Shown: piece by piece, positions 1 to 11,061 of the stretch
Position numbering within the stretch: position 1 is the first letter of the stretch
How the letters are laid out: each line of letters opens with the position of its first letter
NCBI GenBank assembly: GCA_020205615.1
Contig: CM035162.1
Coordinates: 31,722,681-31,786,680, forward strand
From: Panax quinquefolius
Taxonomy: Eukaryota; Streptophyta; Magnoliopsida; Apiales; Araliaceae
DNA length: 64,000 nt
Reading direction: 5' to 3'
The notes under the pieces: generated by a model
Databases searched by the model: none
What the model saw: only the letters and a program-made list of their open reading frames with translations
What the model was told of the DNA's origin: nothing
Translations under genes and position numbers: made by a program

Positions 1-352
1 AGAAACATATGCTCCTGTAATGGACACAGTTACATTCAGATTTTTAATTAGCTTGGCAGAAAGAGAAATTAATAGATGTTGTTACATCAAATCTGTATGG
101 ATCATTATATAATTATATATACATGAAAATTCCTGAAGGATATAAAATGCCTGAAGCATATAATTCTACATCTTGAAATATGTATTCTATTAAGCTACAA
201 AGATCTTTATATCGGTTAAATCAATCCAGATGCATATTATGGTATAATCGCCTAAGTGGATATCTTTTGAAAGAAGGATTTGAGAATAATCCAATTTGTG
301 CATGCATTTTTATCAAAAGATCATAATCTGGATTTGTTATTATTATTGTATT
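1..352 (+). pseudogene. Ty1/copia reverse transcriptase, 5' fragment
   Basis: Reading from base 2, the translation opens ETYAPVMDTVTFRFLISLAE, a typical plant copia reverse-transcriptase stretch. Further on, in other frames, come IYMKIPEGYKMPEA, a SIKLQRSLYRLNQS-like block and LLKEGFENNPICACIFIKR. Frame changes and stops break the reading. The coding sequence stops at base 352, just before the catalytic YVDD motif, where a gypsy LTR begins. The matching downstream half resumes at 32287. The upstream part of the element lies outside the window. Confidence 0.88.
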
Positions 353-828
353 TGTAAGACCCCAACTTTTGTAATAAAGATGAATTTTCTATAAATATCA
401 TTTTTGAATATTATGAAGTAAATTTAATATAATGTTATAGTTGTGGGTAATATTTATAAATTTTGTAAAGTACTCAAGTTGTTATATAATAGTCGATTGG
501 TCGGGGAATATTCGTTTTAATAGGGAATATTCGTATAAAGGCACAATTAACAGAATTATTGTCGGATTGAGAAAACGACAAAAATACTTTATGAAAATAA
601 CGGCGGAAGTTTTACCGTTAACTGTTGAAACACCCGGTGTTAAAAGTACAGTAATACGCGTGGTTGCATAGTAACACACGGTATTGATTATGAATGCTTA
701 CGTGAGAAGTCACTCAGTTTTGTTCAATTATTGCTATAGTAATTGTTGTGAATTTTGGCGTATTTTTATGGACCCCCATTTACCTATTTTTTTTAAAAAA
801 AACTGTCGGTGGAAAGTTATCTTAGTTT

Positions 829-859
<31 letters not shown>

Positions 860-1254
860 AGTGGGTGTGTGTTAGTCAATTTGTGTGGGGGAGGGGGGAA
901 TTAGCATTTGTCGGGAGAGAAGTGGTTTTATGTGGTGGATGGTTACATAATGTATGATTATATATATATATAACATGTGGGTGGGATTATATATATTTAT
1001 ATATATAAAAATTGATAGATTGCAAGGAATCTTGAAATTGAGGTCTGCCCATTAATCTGTGACCGTCCAGTTCATGTTTCGTCCGTGAGAAGGAAAGAAA
1101 AATTTGTCAGAAGAATTAAATTATTGAGTACTATGATTGTTATTATTATTATATATATTATATTTTATTTAAAAGATTTTGCTTTAAATATGAACCTTGA
1201 TTAAAGTAAATCGATACGGACAGATTCGGGAGTTAATTCTTATCAATCCATTTT

Positions 1255-1268
1255 TCTATAAATAGAAG
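1255..1268 (+). promoter_or_regulatory. LTR promoter TATA box
   Basis: The motif TCTATAAATAGAAG is followed by CTCATTCCTTCATT. The same sequence recurs at equivalent places in the other LTRs of the nest (8198, 22065, 24314, 30550), as expected for the LTR core promoter. Transcription would start about 30 bp downstream, which places the hairpin repeat blocks in the transcribed leader. Confidence 0.75.
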
Positions 1269-1439
1269 CTCATTCCTTCATTATTTCTTACGAATTCATG
1301 AAAAAACTAGAGAGAGAAATTATAGAGAGAAATAAGAAAAGTATACCGCTACTTCCCTACTCTTATATTGGTTTTTTTTACGGAAGAGATATTATTTCTT
1401 TTGTATTCATGACGATATCATTGAGACTACCCTATATTT

Positions 1440-1760
1440 GATGACATTCTTCTATGATTCCGTCTTTATTATTTTTCTCGTTGGAATATCCTATGTCAGA
1501 CGTTTAATGGACTGGTTCCATCTTTATTATTATTACATTGGAATATCACATGCATGCTTTTTCATGGGACTTGGTTAAAATCTTTATTATTATTACGTTG
1601 GAACATCCCGTCATGCATGCATTTTCTGTGGGACTGGTTCCTCTTTATTATTACATTGGAACATCATCTGTCGGTCTAATTTCACGATTGGTTAGATTAC
1701 TTTTATTATTCTGTTGGAATAACTCGTCTATCTGAAGTCTGACATGCATGGTGATTTCTT
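1440..1760 (+). repeat. About 60-bp LTR subrepeats, TTCC/GGAA hairpins
   Basis: About five imperfect copies of a 55-75 bp module. Each has GGTTCC or GTTATTCC, then a TTTATTATTA spacer, then TTGGAAYATC, then a variable CATGCATG-like segment. The arms pair: GTTCC with GGAAC, ATTCC with GGAAT. Equivalent blocks occur at 18400-18990, 22210-22560, 24490-24990 and 30720-31240. Confidence 0.8.
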
Positions 1761-2029
1761 TTGTTATTCCATTCTTGATTATACGCAATTGGTTAAAACT
1801 TTGACTTCTATACTCCATGAAATTAGTGGAATATCCTTGATATTTGTGCTTCATCCAAAGTATCTTTTCATGAAAATATTCTTCCGAGCATTCTTGAATT
1901 TTACTCTACAAAGCAAGATCATGTTGACAATTTGGACGTTATTAGTTCTGGATAAATTAATTCTTGAACTTGTTTTATTGAATTCTTATATCATTGTCAT
2001 CATCCTCATGTTTATATGTTGTTGAAAGT

Positions 2030-2300
2030 CATACATGGCACATGAAAGTGCATAGATGTACTTGGTATGATTATACTAGGGGTTATTGATTGTAATCATC
2101 ACGACCGTAATGTTAGAAATGATGTGGTAAAAGTCCTCATTGGCCCATAGTGCATTGATGGACAGTTGTTGGCATGATCATGACCATTAATGAATACACA
2201 AATATTCTTGGCCCGTAGTGCATGGATAATTGTGGTCGTGATACTAAAGAATATCCTTGGCCGTAGTGCAAGGGTGATTCGATGATGTGGATTATTTATT
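2030..2300 (+). repeat. LTR hairpin block with GGCCGTAGTG loops
   Basis: Several 60-75 bp modules built on a short stem around a conserved loop. The clearest copy is at 2253-2275, where ATCCTTG and CAAGGGT flank the loop GCCGTAGTG. A second type, ATGATTAT ... GTAATCAT, lies near 2068. Related blocks are at 19060-19440, 22800-23090, 25220-25450 and 28470-29715, and in reverse at 9000-9130 and 16340-16490. Confidence 0.75.
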
Positions 2301-2824
2301 AAGCTGAGTCCCAGCGATAAAAGTGATGAAAAACCTTTTAAATCATAAAAGATAGTAGATTTTATTCTCTACTTGACTCTTTTAATGGATTACTTGTTCC
2401 GCTGCAGTTAAACTTGATGTTGTTATATTTTATCAGTTTAACACTGTTGAAGGCTAACGATAATTTATTCTGCATTATCTTAGTCATAATATTTCTTACT
2501 GGGCTAGTTGAGCTCACCCTTTCTTTTATTGTTCTCTTCAGAAAATGAGAACATAGCAAGGGCTATTCGGGGAACGGAGTGACGGTCCAGAGGATAGCAT
2601 TAGTAGTCCTCACTATTCTGTGAAATAGTGTGTTAATAATTGTAATGAGGACTCCTTTTGAGTTTATATAATCTCTAGTAGACAATAATTGTATTCAAAC
2701 TCACAAGTTATGTTTTTGTCGTATTATATACACTGACAGTTGTATTAAGTAAGTTGTATTTGAATTTTGTACCATGTATCGGCGACCCAAGATGGGTGAT
2801 GTATACCTAATTTTGGGGCGTCGC

Positions 2825-3010
2825 GGTTAATATCAAAGCTTAGGGATATGATCCACGGCTAAGATGTGAGAATAGAACTAGGAGGGGGAGGCGGGGAATT
2901 CCTTCGCTAGTATGACCTACCTAAGTTTTTGGTATTTGATTGGTCGGTCAAAGTATAGGGATAATATGTTACATGTCAATTAACCTTTTGTTTTGTGGCA
3001 GTATCTGAAA
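2825..3010 (+). other. Degenerate primer-binding site and gag leader
   Basis: GGTTAATATCAAAGC directly after the LTR is a decayed form of the plant initiator-tRNA-Met primer site TGGTATCAGAGC, which is intact in a relative at 56479. The rest is an untranslated leader with the family's conserved AGAACTAGGAGGG block. Confidence 0.65.
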
Positions 3011-4164
3011 ATGACATCCGAGAATGTTGAGAATAGCAATGGAGCACATGCGACCGTTGATTCACCACATATCAATAATCAGGACAATGTGCATTAGGAA
3101 GGCGACAATCCTCATGCAAACAACAACACTGACCAAATGATGGATTGTTCAGAGGCTTTATACAATTCATGCAACAAAGAATGACGAGAGCGGATCTGTC
3201 AAAATGTAGGTGGAAACACTTTGGAAACTCTCAAGGTCATCACCATTGAGCGATTCAAGAGCTGGGACCACCGGAGTTTAAGGGAGAGCCAAAAACATTT
3301 ATGGCGGAAGCATGGATAAAACAGATCACCAAGATATTTAATGTCTTGGGATGCTCCGAGGAGCAAAAGGTTCCCTTTGCCGCCTTTATGTTGCGCGGAG
3401 AGGCAGATTACTGGTGGGAATTGGTAAAACGTACTCAACCTGCCGTACTAAAGATGTCTTGGGAGAAGTTTCAAGAGCTGTTCAACGACAAATACTTTTC
3501 CGAAAGTATTCGTCACATGAAGGAGTGGAGTTTATCAAATTAGAGCAAAACAATATGACCGTGTCACAATACGAGGTAAAATTTGCGGAGTTATCCCGCT
3601 TTACGTCCCACTTGGTGGATAATGAAAAGAGAATGGCGCGAATGTTTTTAAGAGGTTTGAAGCCGGAGATACGTCAACATCTTATTTCTCATAAACTGTG
3701 TTTGTATTCAGATGTTGTAAATAGGGCTCAATTGGTGGAGTAGCGATAACGAGTCAATCTGACCAAAAGAAGCGCGTGACAAAATGATAATACCGGTGAG
3801 AAGCGATCATCGAGCGGTGGTGACAACAAGCGTGGAGGAATCAACATGCAAGAAATGGTAACCACTTGATTGGTAATCGTGCCCAAAACAATAGGAATGG
3901 ACATTTCAAGAAGAGGAGATTCAATGATGATGGAAAGGCGTCGACCAAAGAACCGTTGTTAAGGAAGGAGAAAGACCACCTATCATATGCTTCAAATGCG
4001 AAGGGGAGGGACATATCAGTCCAAATTGCGCGATGCCGTCCAAAACATGTTATAATTGTGGAAGAGAAGGTCACTTAGCCCAATTTTGTCGTTCACCGAA
4101 GACAAATTCAGCTAGGATGGAGGCACCAAAGGCTATCCCAGAAAAGTCAAAGCCGGTAGTCTGA
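3011..4164 (+). pseudogene. gag of outer gypsy element, broken
   Basis: Starts at ATG 3011 (MTSENVENSN) and has early stops. The Retrotrans_gag capsid core is recognisable at 3270-3740: KTFMAEAWIKQITKIFNVLG, RGEADYWWELV and NDKYFSESIR, then after a frame change MTVSQYEVKFAELSRF and FLRGLKPEIR. A nucleocapsid zinc knuckle of CX2CX4HX4C form (CYNCGREGHLAQFC) lies at 4048-4089. At least two frameshifts and several stops make it non-functional as read. Gag would form the virus-like particle in the cytoplasm. Confidence 0.88.
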
Positions 4165-7023
4165 GGAGGCGTTTGTTGTGACCTCCCGAAAGCAAGGAAC
4201 CCGAATGAGGTCATCACGGGTAAGCTTATCATAAACTCTAGCGAAGTCTACGCTTTATTTGATACCGGTTCTACCCATTCTTTTATTTCTCCTACTTGCG
4301 CTCAACGATTAAATTTGACTCCGAAGAAAGTAGACTTTGACTTATCTGTGGAAACTCCGTTGGGAGAAACCTTCATTACATCCACGGTTTATAAGTCTTG
4401 TTTGGTTCAAGTTGGTACCCACACATTACTGTCGATCTTATTGCATTAAAAATACTTGCATTTGATGTAATTCTGTGGATTGATTGGTTAACTACTCATC
4501 ATGCAAAAATTGATTATTTTCGTAAGGTTGTTAGCTTTCATATTCTAATCGACCTATTATGCAAATTCAAGCAACCAAACCATTAAAATCAATCACTTTG
4601 TCATCTCAAGCCATAAAAGCTATTCGTTTATTGAAAAGCGGATGTCAAGCTTTCTTAGCTCATATCACGGATCTAAACAAAAATACGTCGGTTTTGAATG
4701 ATATTTCTATTGTTAATGAATTTTTAACGTATTCACGAAGAACTTACGGCCTACCCAGGCGTGAAATTGAATTTTGTATCGACCTTGAACCCGTTACAAA
4801 ACCTATTTCCAAAGCCCCATATCGAATGGCTCTATTGAACTTGAGGAGTTAAAGACCCAACTGCAGGAATTGTTAGACATTGGCTTTATTTCGTCCTAGT
4901 ACTTCTCCTTGGGGTGCTCATTTCTATTCATGAAGAAGAAAGATGGGAGTATGCGACTTTGTATTGATTATCGGAGTTGAATCATGTCACCATCAAAAAT
5001 AGGTATCCATTGCCATGTATTGATGACTTGTTTGACCGATTAAGAGAGCCAAATTCTTTTCAAAGATTGATCTTCGTTAGGATATCACCAATTGAAGATT
5101 AGAACCAGATGACATTCCAAAAACGGCTTTCAGAACTCAGTACAGGCATTATGAATTCCTAGTCATGTCCTTTGGATTGACTAATGCTCCTGCTGCCTTC
5201 ATGGATATGATGAACCGAGTATTCAAGGAATATTTGGATCACTTTGTGGTCGTCTTTATTGATGACATCCTTATTTATTCCAAAAGCCGTGAAGATCATG
5301 AGCAACACTTGAGGCTGACACTCCAAAAGCTTCGTGAATATAAGCTTTATTCCAAGTTGAAGAAATGCGAGTTCTAGCTTGAGGAAGTAGCATTCCTTGG
5401 GCACGTGGTATCAAGTCATGTAATATCTATTGACCCAAAGAAAGATTGAAGCTATTCAAAGTGGGAGCAACCTAAATCGATGGATCAAGACGTAGCTTTC
5501 TCGGTTTAGCTAGTTATTATCGAAGATTCGTGGAAGGATTTTCTCGAATCGCTACTCCATTGACTCAGCTGACTTGGAAAGATACAAAGTTCGGTTGGAG
5601 CGAAGAATGTGAGAAGAGTTTTTAAGAACTCAAGAGGAGACTCATTTCAAAGACTGTTACGACAATACCATCGGCTCGGAGGATTTGTCATCTCTGATGA
5701 TGCTTGAGGCAAAAGGTTGGGATGTGTTCTCATGCAACATGGAAAAGTCATAGCCTTTATGCCTCAAGACAACTCAAAGAATATGAGAGGAATTATCCTA
5801 CTCATGATCTAGAGTTAGCATTTATTTATCTTTGCACTTAAAATTTGGAGGCATTACTTGTATGGGGAGAAGGTGGAGATCTTTACGGATCATAAAAGCC
5901 TCAAATATTTCTTCACTCAAAAGGAACTCAACATGCGACAACGATGTTGGCTTGAACTATTGAAAGATTATGATCATACCATCCAATACCATCCTGAAAA
6001 AGCGAACGTGGTAGCTGACGCATTAAGTAGAAGATCATATGCAAGTACGAGTGCGATATTGTCAACACAAAGGCCCATTTTGTGTGACTTGTAAAGGATG
6101 GAGATAGAGTTAAAGACTTTATGGACCCATGTGATGATGGCGAATATACGAGTAGAACCGACTTTAATCGATAAAGTTAAAGCTTCTCAAGCTACAAATC
6201 TGGAGCTGATGCGTATGAGGAAGAAAGTGCAAGAAGGTGTGATGCCGAAAGCAAGAATCGATGAAGAAAGAATACTTCGAGTCAACTCCAGACTTTGTGT
6301 TCCTAACGACCCTAATTTAAAGTATAAAATCATGATGGAGGCGCACAACACACAGCTTTTTGCAATCCATCACAGGAGTACAAAATGTATCATGATATTT
6401 GTCATACATTTTGGTGGGAGCAATATGAAGAGAGAGAGATAGCGTTGTTTATCTCAAGGTGTCTAACTTGTCAACGAGTTAAAGCGGAGCATCAAGTACC
6501 AAAAGGTCCATTGCAACCACTTGAAATTCCGGAATGGAAGTGGGAGCACATTACCATGGATTTCGTTCTGCACGGTCTTCCTAAAGTTTCTTAAGGCATT
6601 GATGCTGATTTGGGTCATTGTTGATAGATTGACCAAGTCTCGCTCACTTCTTACCAATACGAGATACTTATACACTTGAACGTCTTGCTCGTATGTGTAT
6701 AAAGCGAGATTGTAAGGCGCATGGTATGCCAAGTATCCATAGTTTCGATCGAGACCCAAGATCCACTTCACGATTTTGGGTAGTTTGCGAGAAAGTTATG
6801 GGCACAGATTACTGATTTAGCTTTCGGTATATCATCCTCGAGCCAGATGAGACGATCGGAGAGGACTATTCAAACTCTTGAAGATCTATTAAGACTCTGT
6901 GTTCTTGATTTCAAAGGAAGTTGGGACAAGTTCTTACCATTGGTGGAGTTTTCCTACAACAATAGTTATCAAGCAAGTATTGGCATGGCTCCATTCGAAG
7001 CATTGTATGGAAGAAAGTGTCGT
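4165..7023 (+). pseudogene. pol of outer gypsy element, broken (PR-RT-RH-INT N-terminal part)
   Basis: Domains occur in the usual gypsy order but in changing frames. The aspartic protease has an intact DTGSTHSF motif at 4261 and FDVILWIDWLTTHHAK at about 4460. Reverse transcriptase starts near 4735 (TYGLPRREIEF) with the catalytic FIDD at 5255-5266. RNase H/connection is marked by [15 protein letters not shown] at 5884 and [11 protein letters not shown] at 6004. Integrase has a damaged HHCC zinc region, CLTCQRVKAEH at 6463 and the first catalytic Asp region (HITMDFV) near 6548. The coding sequence is cut at 7023 by a solo LTR and continues at 20272. Many stops and indels are present. Confidence 0.88.
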
Positions 7024-7149
7024 TGTGAGACCCCGAATTTTATGAAATAAAAGTATTCTATTTTTTTATTTTGGTAAATGGTTAAATTGATAAAAGGTTA
7101 AAGTTAAGGGCGATATGTGAAATTTTTTTTCAAAGTAAACAAGTTGTCA

Positions 7150-7557
7150 TAAAATACCTGGTCACTATTCACTAGTATTATTCACTCAGGTATTTGGGAC
7201 ACTTTTTGTGTCGGAGTTACTATTCACGAGTTACTATTCACGGGTTACTATTCACCCAAATTACTATTCACTCTTGTATTATTCACTCAGGTATTTGGGA
7301 CACTTTTTGTGTCGGAGTTACTATTCACGAGTTACTATTCACGGGTTACTATTCATCTAAATTATTATTCACTCTAGTATTGTTCACTAGAGTATTTGGG
7401 ACACTTTTTGTGTCGAGTTACTATTCACGAGTTCTTATTCACAAAGTTACTATTCACCCAAATTACTATTCACTCTAGTATTGTTCACTTTCGAGTATTT
7501 GGGATACTTTTTTTTGTGTCGAGTTATTATTCACGAGTTAATATTCACGAGTCTTAT
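7150..7557 (+). repeat. 101-bp tandem repeat, 4 copies, in solo LTR
   Basis: TATTTGGG recurs at 7191, 7292, 7393 and 7496, giving periods of 101, 101 and 103 bp. Each unit contains several shorter TTACTATTCAC subrepeats and ends with TTTTTGTGTCGAG. The unit is confined to this LTR family's upstream region. Confidence 0.88.
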
Positions 7558-7659
7558 TCACCCTAGAAATATATTTCTTTTCGGTCAAATCATTTTTGGG
7601 TACAATATTATTCCATGAAGAGATGTACTAATTTTTTTAGGGTAGTTGGTTGAAATTAT

Positions 7660-8100
7660 AATGAAAAAGCTTTTTATATAAAATGTAATACTTTTATAAA
7701 GTTATTACATAAATAGAATATATTATATTCTATTATGCATAGTAAAATCTTTTTATATAAAATGAATACTTTTATAAAGTTATTCTATAAATAGAATATA
7801 TTATATTCTATCATGCGTAGTATTTTTTGCATAGTAAAAAATCTTTTTATATAAAATGAATACTTTATTAAAGTTATTCTATAAATAGAATATATTATAT
7901 TCTATTATGCGTAGTATTTTGCATAGTAAAAATTTTTTATATAAAAGCGAATACTTTATTAAAGTTATTCTATAATTAGAATATATTATATTTTATTATG
8001 CATAGTGTTGAATAGTGTTTTGCATAGTAAAATCTTTTTATATAAAACAAAATACTTTTATAAAGTTATTTGTTTTATTAGGCAATAATTAGAATATATT
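7660..8100 (+). repeat. 80-105 bp AT-rich tandem repeat, 5 copies
   Basis: Five copies of a unit with TTTTTATATAAAATGAATAC, then AAAGTTATT, TAGAATATATTATATT and TATGCATAGTA. Shorter versions of the same unit occur at 24055-24230 and 30295-30460 in the inner element's LTRs. Confidence 0.82.
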
Positions 8101-8197
8101 ATATTTTATTTAAAAGATTTTGCTTTATATATGGACCGTCCGATTAAAGTAAATCAATATGGACCGTTCATGGGTTGGTTACTATTCATTCCATTCT

Positions 8198-8209
8198 TCT
8201 ATAAATAGA
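8198..8209 (+). promoter_or_regulatory. Solo LTR TATA box
   Basis: TCTATAAATAGA followed by AGCTCGTTC, equivalent to the TATA box at 1255 in the outer LTR. Confidence 0.7.
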
Positions 8210-8446
8210 AGCTCGTTCTTTCATTATTTCTTACGAATTCACTGAAACTCTAGAGAGAGAAACTATAAACAGAATTCTTCTTCTATAATATTGAGCGTAT
8301 TTCTTTAGAGTTTAAGAAAACTTTGAGAGTAGTGCAAGTTTTCTTCGAGTATATCCTCGCCCTACTAGTCGGAATACATTTATTTGAAAGGTAAAGGGAT
8401 ATTATTATGGTAAGGGATATTATTTGTTGTACCCGTAAGAGGTGTT

Positions 8447-11049
8447 TGTGACGCCCCCAAAATAGGTATACATCACCCATTCTAAGTTGTCAATACATGG
8501 TACAGAAACAACTATAACTTTATTATTACAACAGTAAAACTGTGAGTTTGTATACAAATATTATCTTCTAGACAATATCTATACTCAGATAAATCCTCAT
8601 CACATTTATTGATACATTATTTTACAAAAATGGTGAGGACTACTAAACAACTCTCTAGAACCTTCATTCCATACCCCGACTAGTATTCATTACATTCTCG
8701 CCTCACGAGAAGAAAATGGAACAACAAGAAAAGGGTGAGCTCAACTAGCCCGATAAAGAATATTATGACTAAGATAATATACAACAAATTATCATTAGTC
8801 TTCAACGGGGAAAAAAAAACTAATAGAATATAATAGACAACAAGTTTTTAAACCAATATTAAATGGCGGAAATAATAATTCATTAGAAGAGTTAAGTAGA
8901 GAATGCAAACTACTATCTTCTATGTATGAATTTAAAAGTTAAATAAAATCATCTTTTATCCTATAAAATCAATCAACATACATACGGAATCAAATATTCA
9001 TCTTTACTCACAGCCAAAGATATTCATCGATGGGTCATATTCATCTAAACACTGTTCATCTTTGCACTACGGGCCAAAGATATTCTTGAGAAATCATTCA
9101 TCTTTTGCACTACCAAAGCCAAAGATATTCCATAATATCATCATTTAAGATGAAGATGATGAAAAATATTTTTAAAGAAAGCGAATCTAGTGAAACAAAA
9201 TGATAAGGATTAAGGATTAAGGATTCAGTACTTTGTTTTATCCACGTCCAAAAATACCTCAAAAATAATCACAGTGGTGAAAAATTCAAGAATGATCAAA
9301 ACATGGATACAATCAAAGCTAGTATCCGAATAGATATTTTAGACGAAAAGAAAAATTTTCATTTTTCGATGAATAGTCAGTATTAAGTAAATCAGTGTCG
9401 ATATCGTGAATAGTAATTCGACACCAAAAGTTCCAAATTTGATAAAACTTCATATCAATATTTCAACATAATGATATTGAAGAAATAATATCATTACAAA
9501 AAGAAAAATAATATCCCTTACCTCGAAAGATCAAGTCTTACAAATTTGAAACAGGATATAGGCTATGACTTGAACTTTGCACCAGTATAGCAATACTCAA
9601 ATTATACTCAAAATACTCACAAGAATATTTCGATATATAGAGAGAGAAAACTTGATTTACGGTGTGATTTTCAATTCTAACCTAAGCACCTATTTATAGG
9701 AAAATCTTTAGAACACAAAAGCAGAAAATTTAATATAATAATAATATATATAATCAAATTTCCTACGCCTAACCTTCCAAGAACTGAATTCAGCTCATTC
9801 AATCCACATGTGTAACATACCATAATGAAAAAAACGTTTTTCTAATTTTAAATATTTTAAACTTCCAAAATCAATTATTTTGAGTTTTGAACTTCAATAA
9901 TTCATAATAAATAGCCCTTTCATTAGAAAATTGAATCTCGCGTGTTTTTATAGGAAATTCAATTCTCTACAACTTTCTAGAAGAAAGTGTTTCCAAATTC
10001 AAACAAAAATTGACCAAAATCCACAAAGCGGTAGATTTTACATGTGCTATAATCAAATTTCGGTCGATAAATGGGGTCCACAGAGCATGTTTAACATGTT
10101 TTAAACATTTATTGCACCAAAAATACTCTTCTTCCTCATATACTCATATATCCCACATTCGTTGTAAAAATATCACCATTATTATATTACTAAAATATAA
10201 TAATATATTTAAATGAATTATTTTATCGTAGGAAAAAGATAAAATTTCAATTTTCAACAATTGTCACATTAAAATTTTTCTCCATCTATATCCACATAAA
10301 ATCAATATTTTCCTCATCATATGAATCCATAATTAATTATTCACAAATAATATTACGAGAATCACAATATCGACAATGTGCAGCGGTTCAGGAAAGGGGC
10401 TTTCAATAAGAATTTCTTCTTCTTTGGTGGCCTTGATTAGGTGACCAAACCTCTCCTTAGATGCAGAACTTTCTAGACATTGCCAATAATGTTATCTAAT
10501 AATATTATTAGGATAATATGAATTATTGCTTCGATAATGAAAAATCTTTGTGTAATGACAATTATTCAAACAACAACAATATAAAATATCAACACAACAA
10601 TTATTAAATCAATAAAATCTTTGAAGATTAATTCGTAACCATTATTGAGTAGTGCCTTCTTACGTAAGAATCAATAATTGGTGCAATACCGCTGGTAATC
10701 TTCTTGTGTTTTAACCATAGGGTATTTTAACAAGATGATTAATACTTGAATTCTGTAGATTATTTTTAAACCACTTATATTTGTCGTTTTTTCTTCATCC
10801 AATCGCTTTCAAGTTATGGGGTCCACACATGGTGGCTACTTGCCGCATCGAATATTATTCAAATGATCTGAATATTCCACGACCAAACGAATATTCCCAA
10901 ACAACAATGAATATTTTATAACCACTTGCTTATTTTGAAATATTTGCGTATTTTACCCCTAACTATCCACATTAATCAAATCAACCCTTACTATTTTAAA
11001 ATAATAAATAGAAAATTAAATTTCATTAATAATAAGTTGGGGTCTTACA
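8447..11049 (-). repeat. 3' LTR of minus-strand element
   Basis: About 2603 bp, with TGTGACGCCCCC at its left edge and GGGGTCTTACA at its right edge as written. It is nearly co-linear with 15804-18395; differences are mostly small indels. Near 9000-9130 it contains the reverse-oriented CATCTTTGCACTAC...CCAAAGATATT hairpin repeats seen in the other LTRs. Confidence 0.9.
9690..9700 (-). promoter_or_regulatory. LTR TATA box, minus strand
   Basis: CCTATAAATAG on the minus strand, shared with the sister LTR (17049-17059). Confidence 0.65.
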
Positions 11050-11061
11050 ACCTCCCTCCTT
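11050..11061 (-). other. Polypurine tract of minus-strand element
   Basis: On the minus strand, AAGGAGGGAGGT lies directly before the 3' LTR start. It would prime plus-strand DNA synthesis. The end of the pol frame runs into it. Confidence 0.75.

Larger units (their letters stand above)
353..2824 (+). repeat. 5' LTR of outer gypsy element
   Basis: About 2.47 kb, starting TGTAAGACCCCAACTTTT and ending at TTTTGGGGCGTC beside a degenerate primer-binding site. It pairs with the LTR at 20919-23582 plus 32248-32281. It lacks about 15 bp that the 3' LTR has near 21112 and has no foldback insertion in its TA repeat (about 834-860). From left to right it holds an upstream region, a TA microsatellite, a TATA box, a block of about 60-bp repeats (1440-1760), a second hairpin block (2030-2300) and structured U5 sequence. 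Confidence 0.9.

Noticed and set aside
7194..7478. Open frame of 94 codons in the solo LTR
   Set aside because: It is the translation of the 101-bp tandem repeat, with no independent coding signal.
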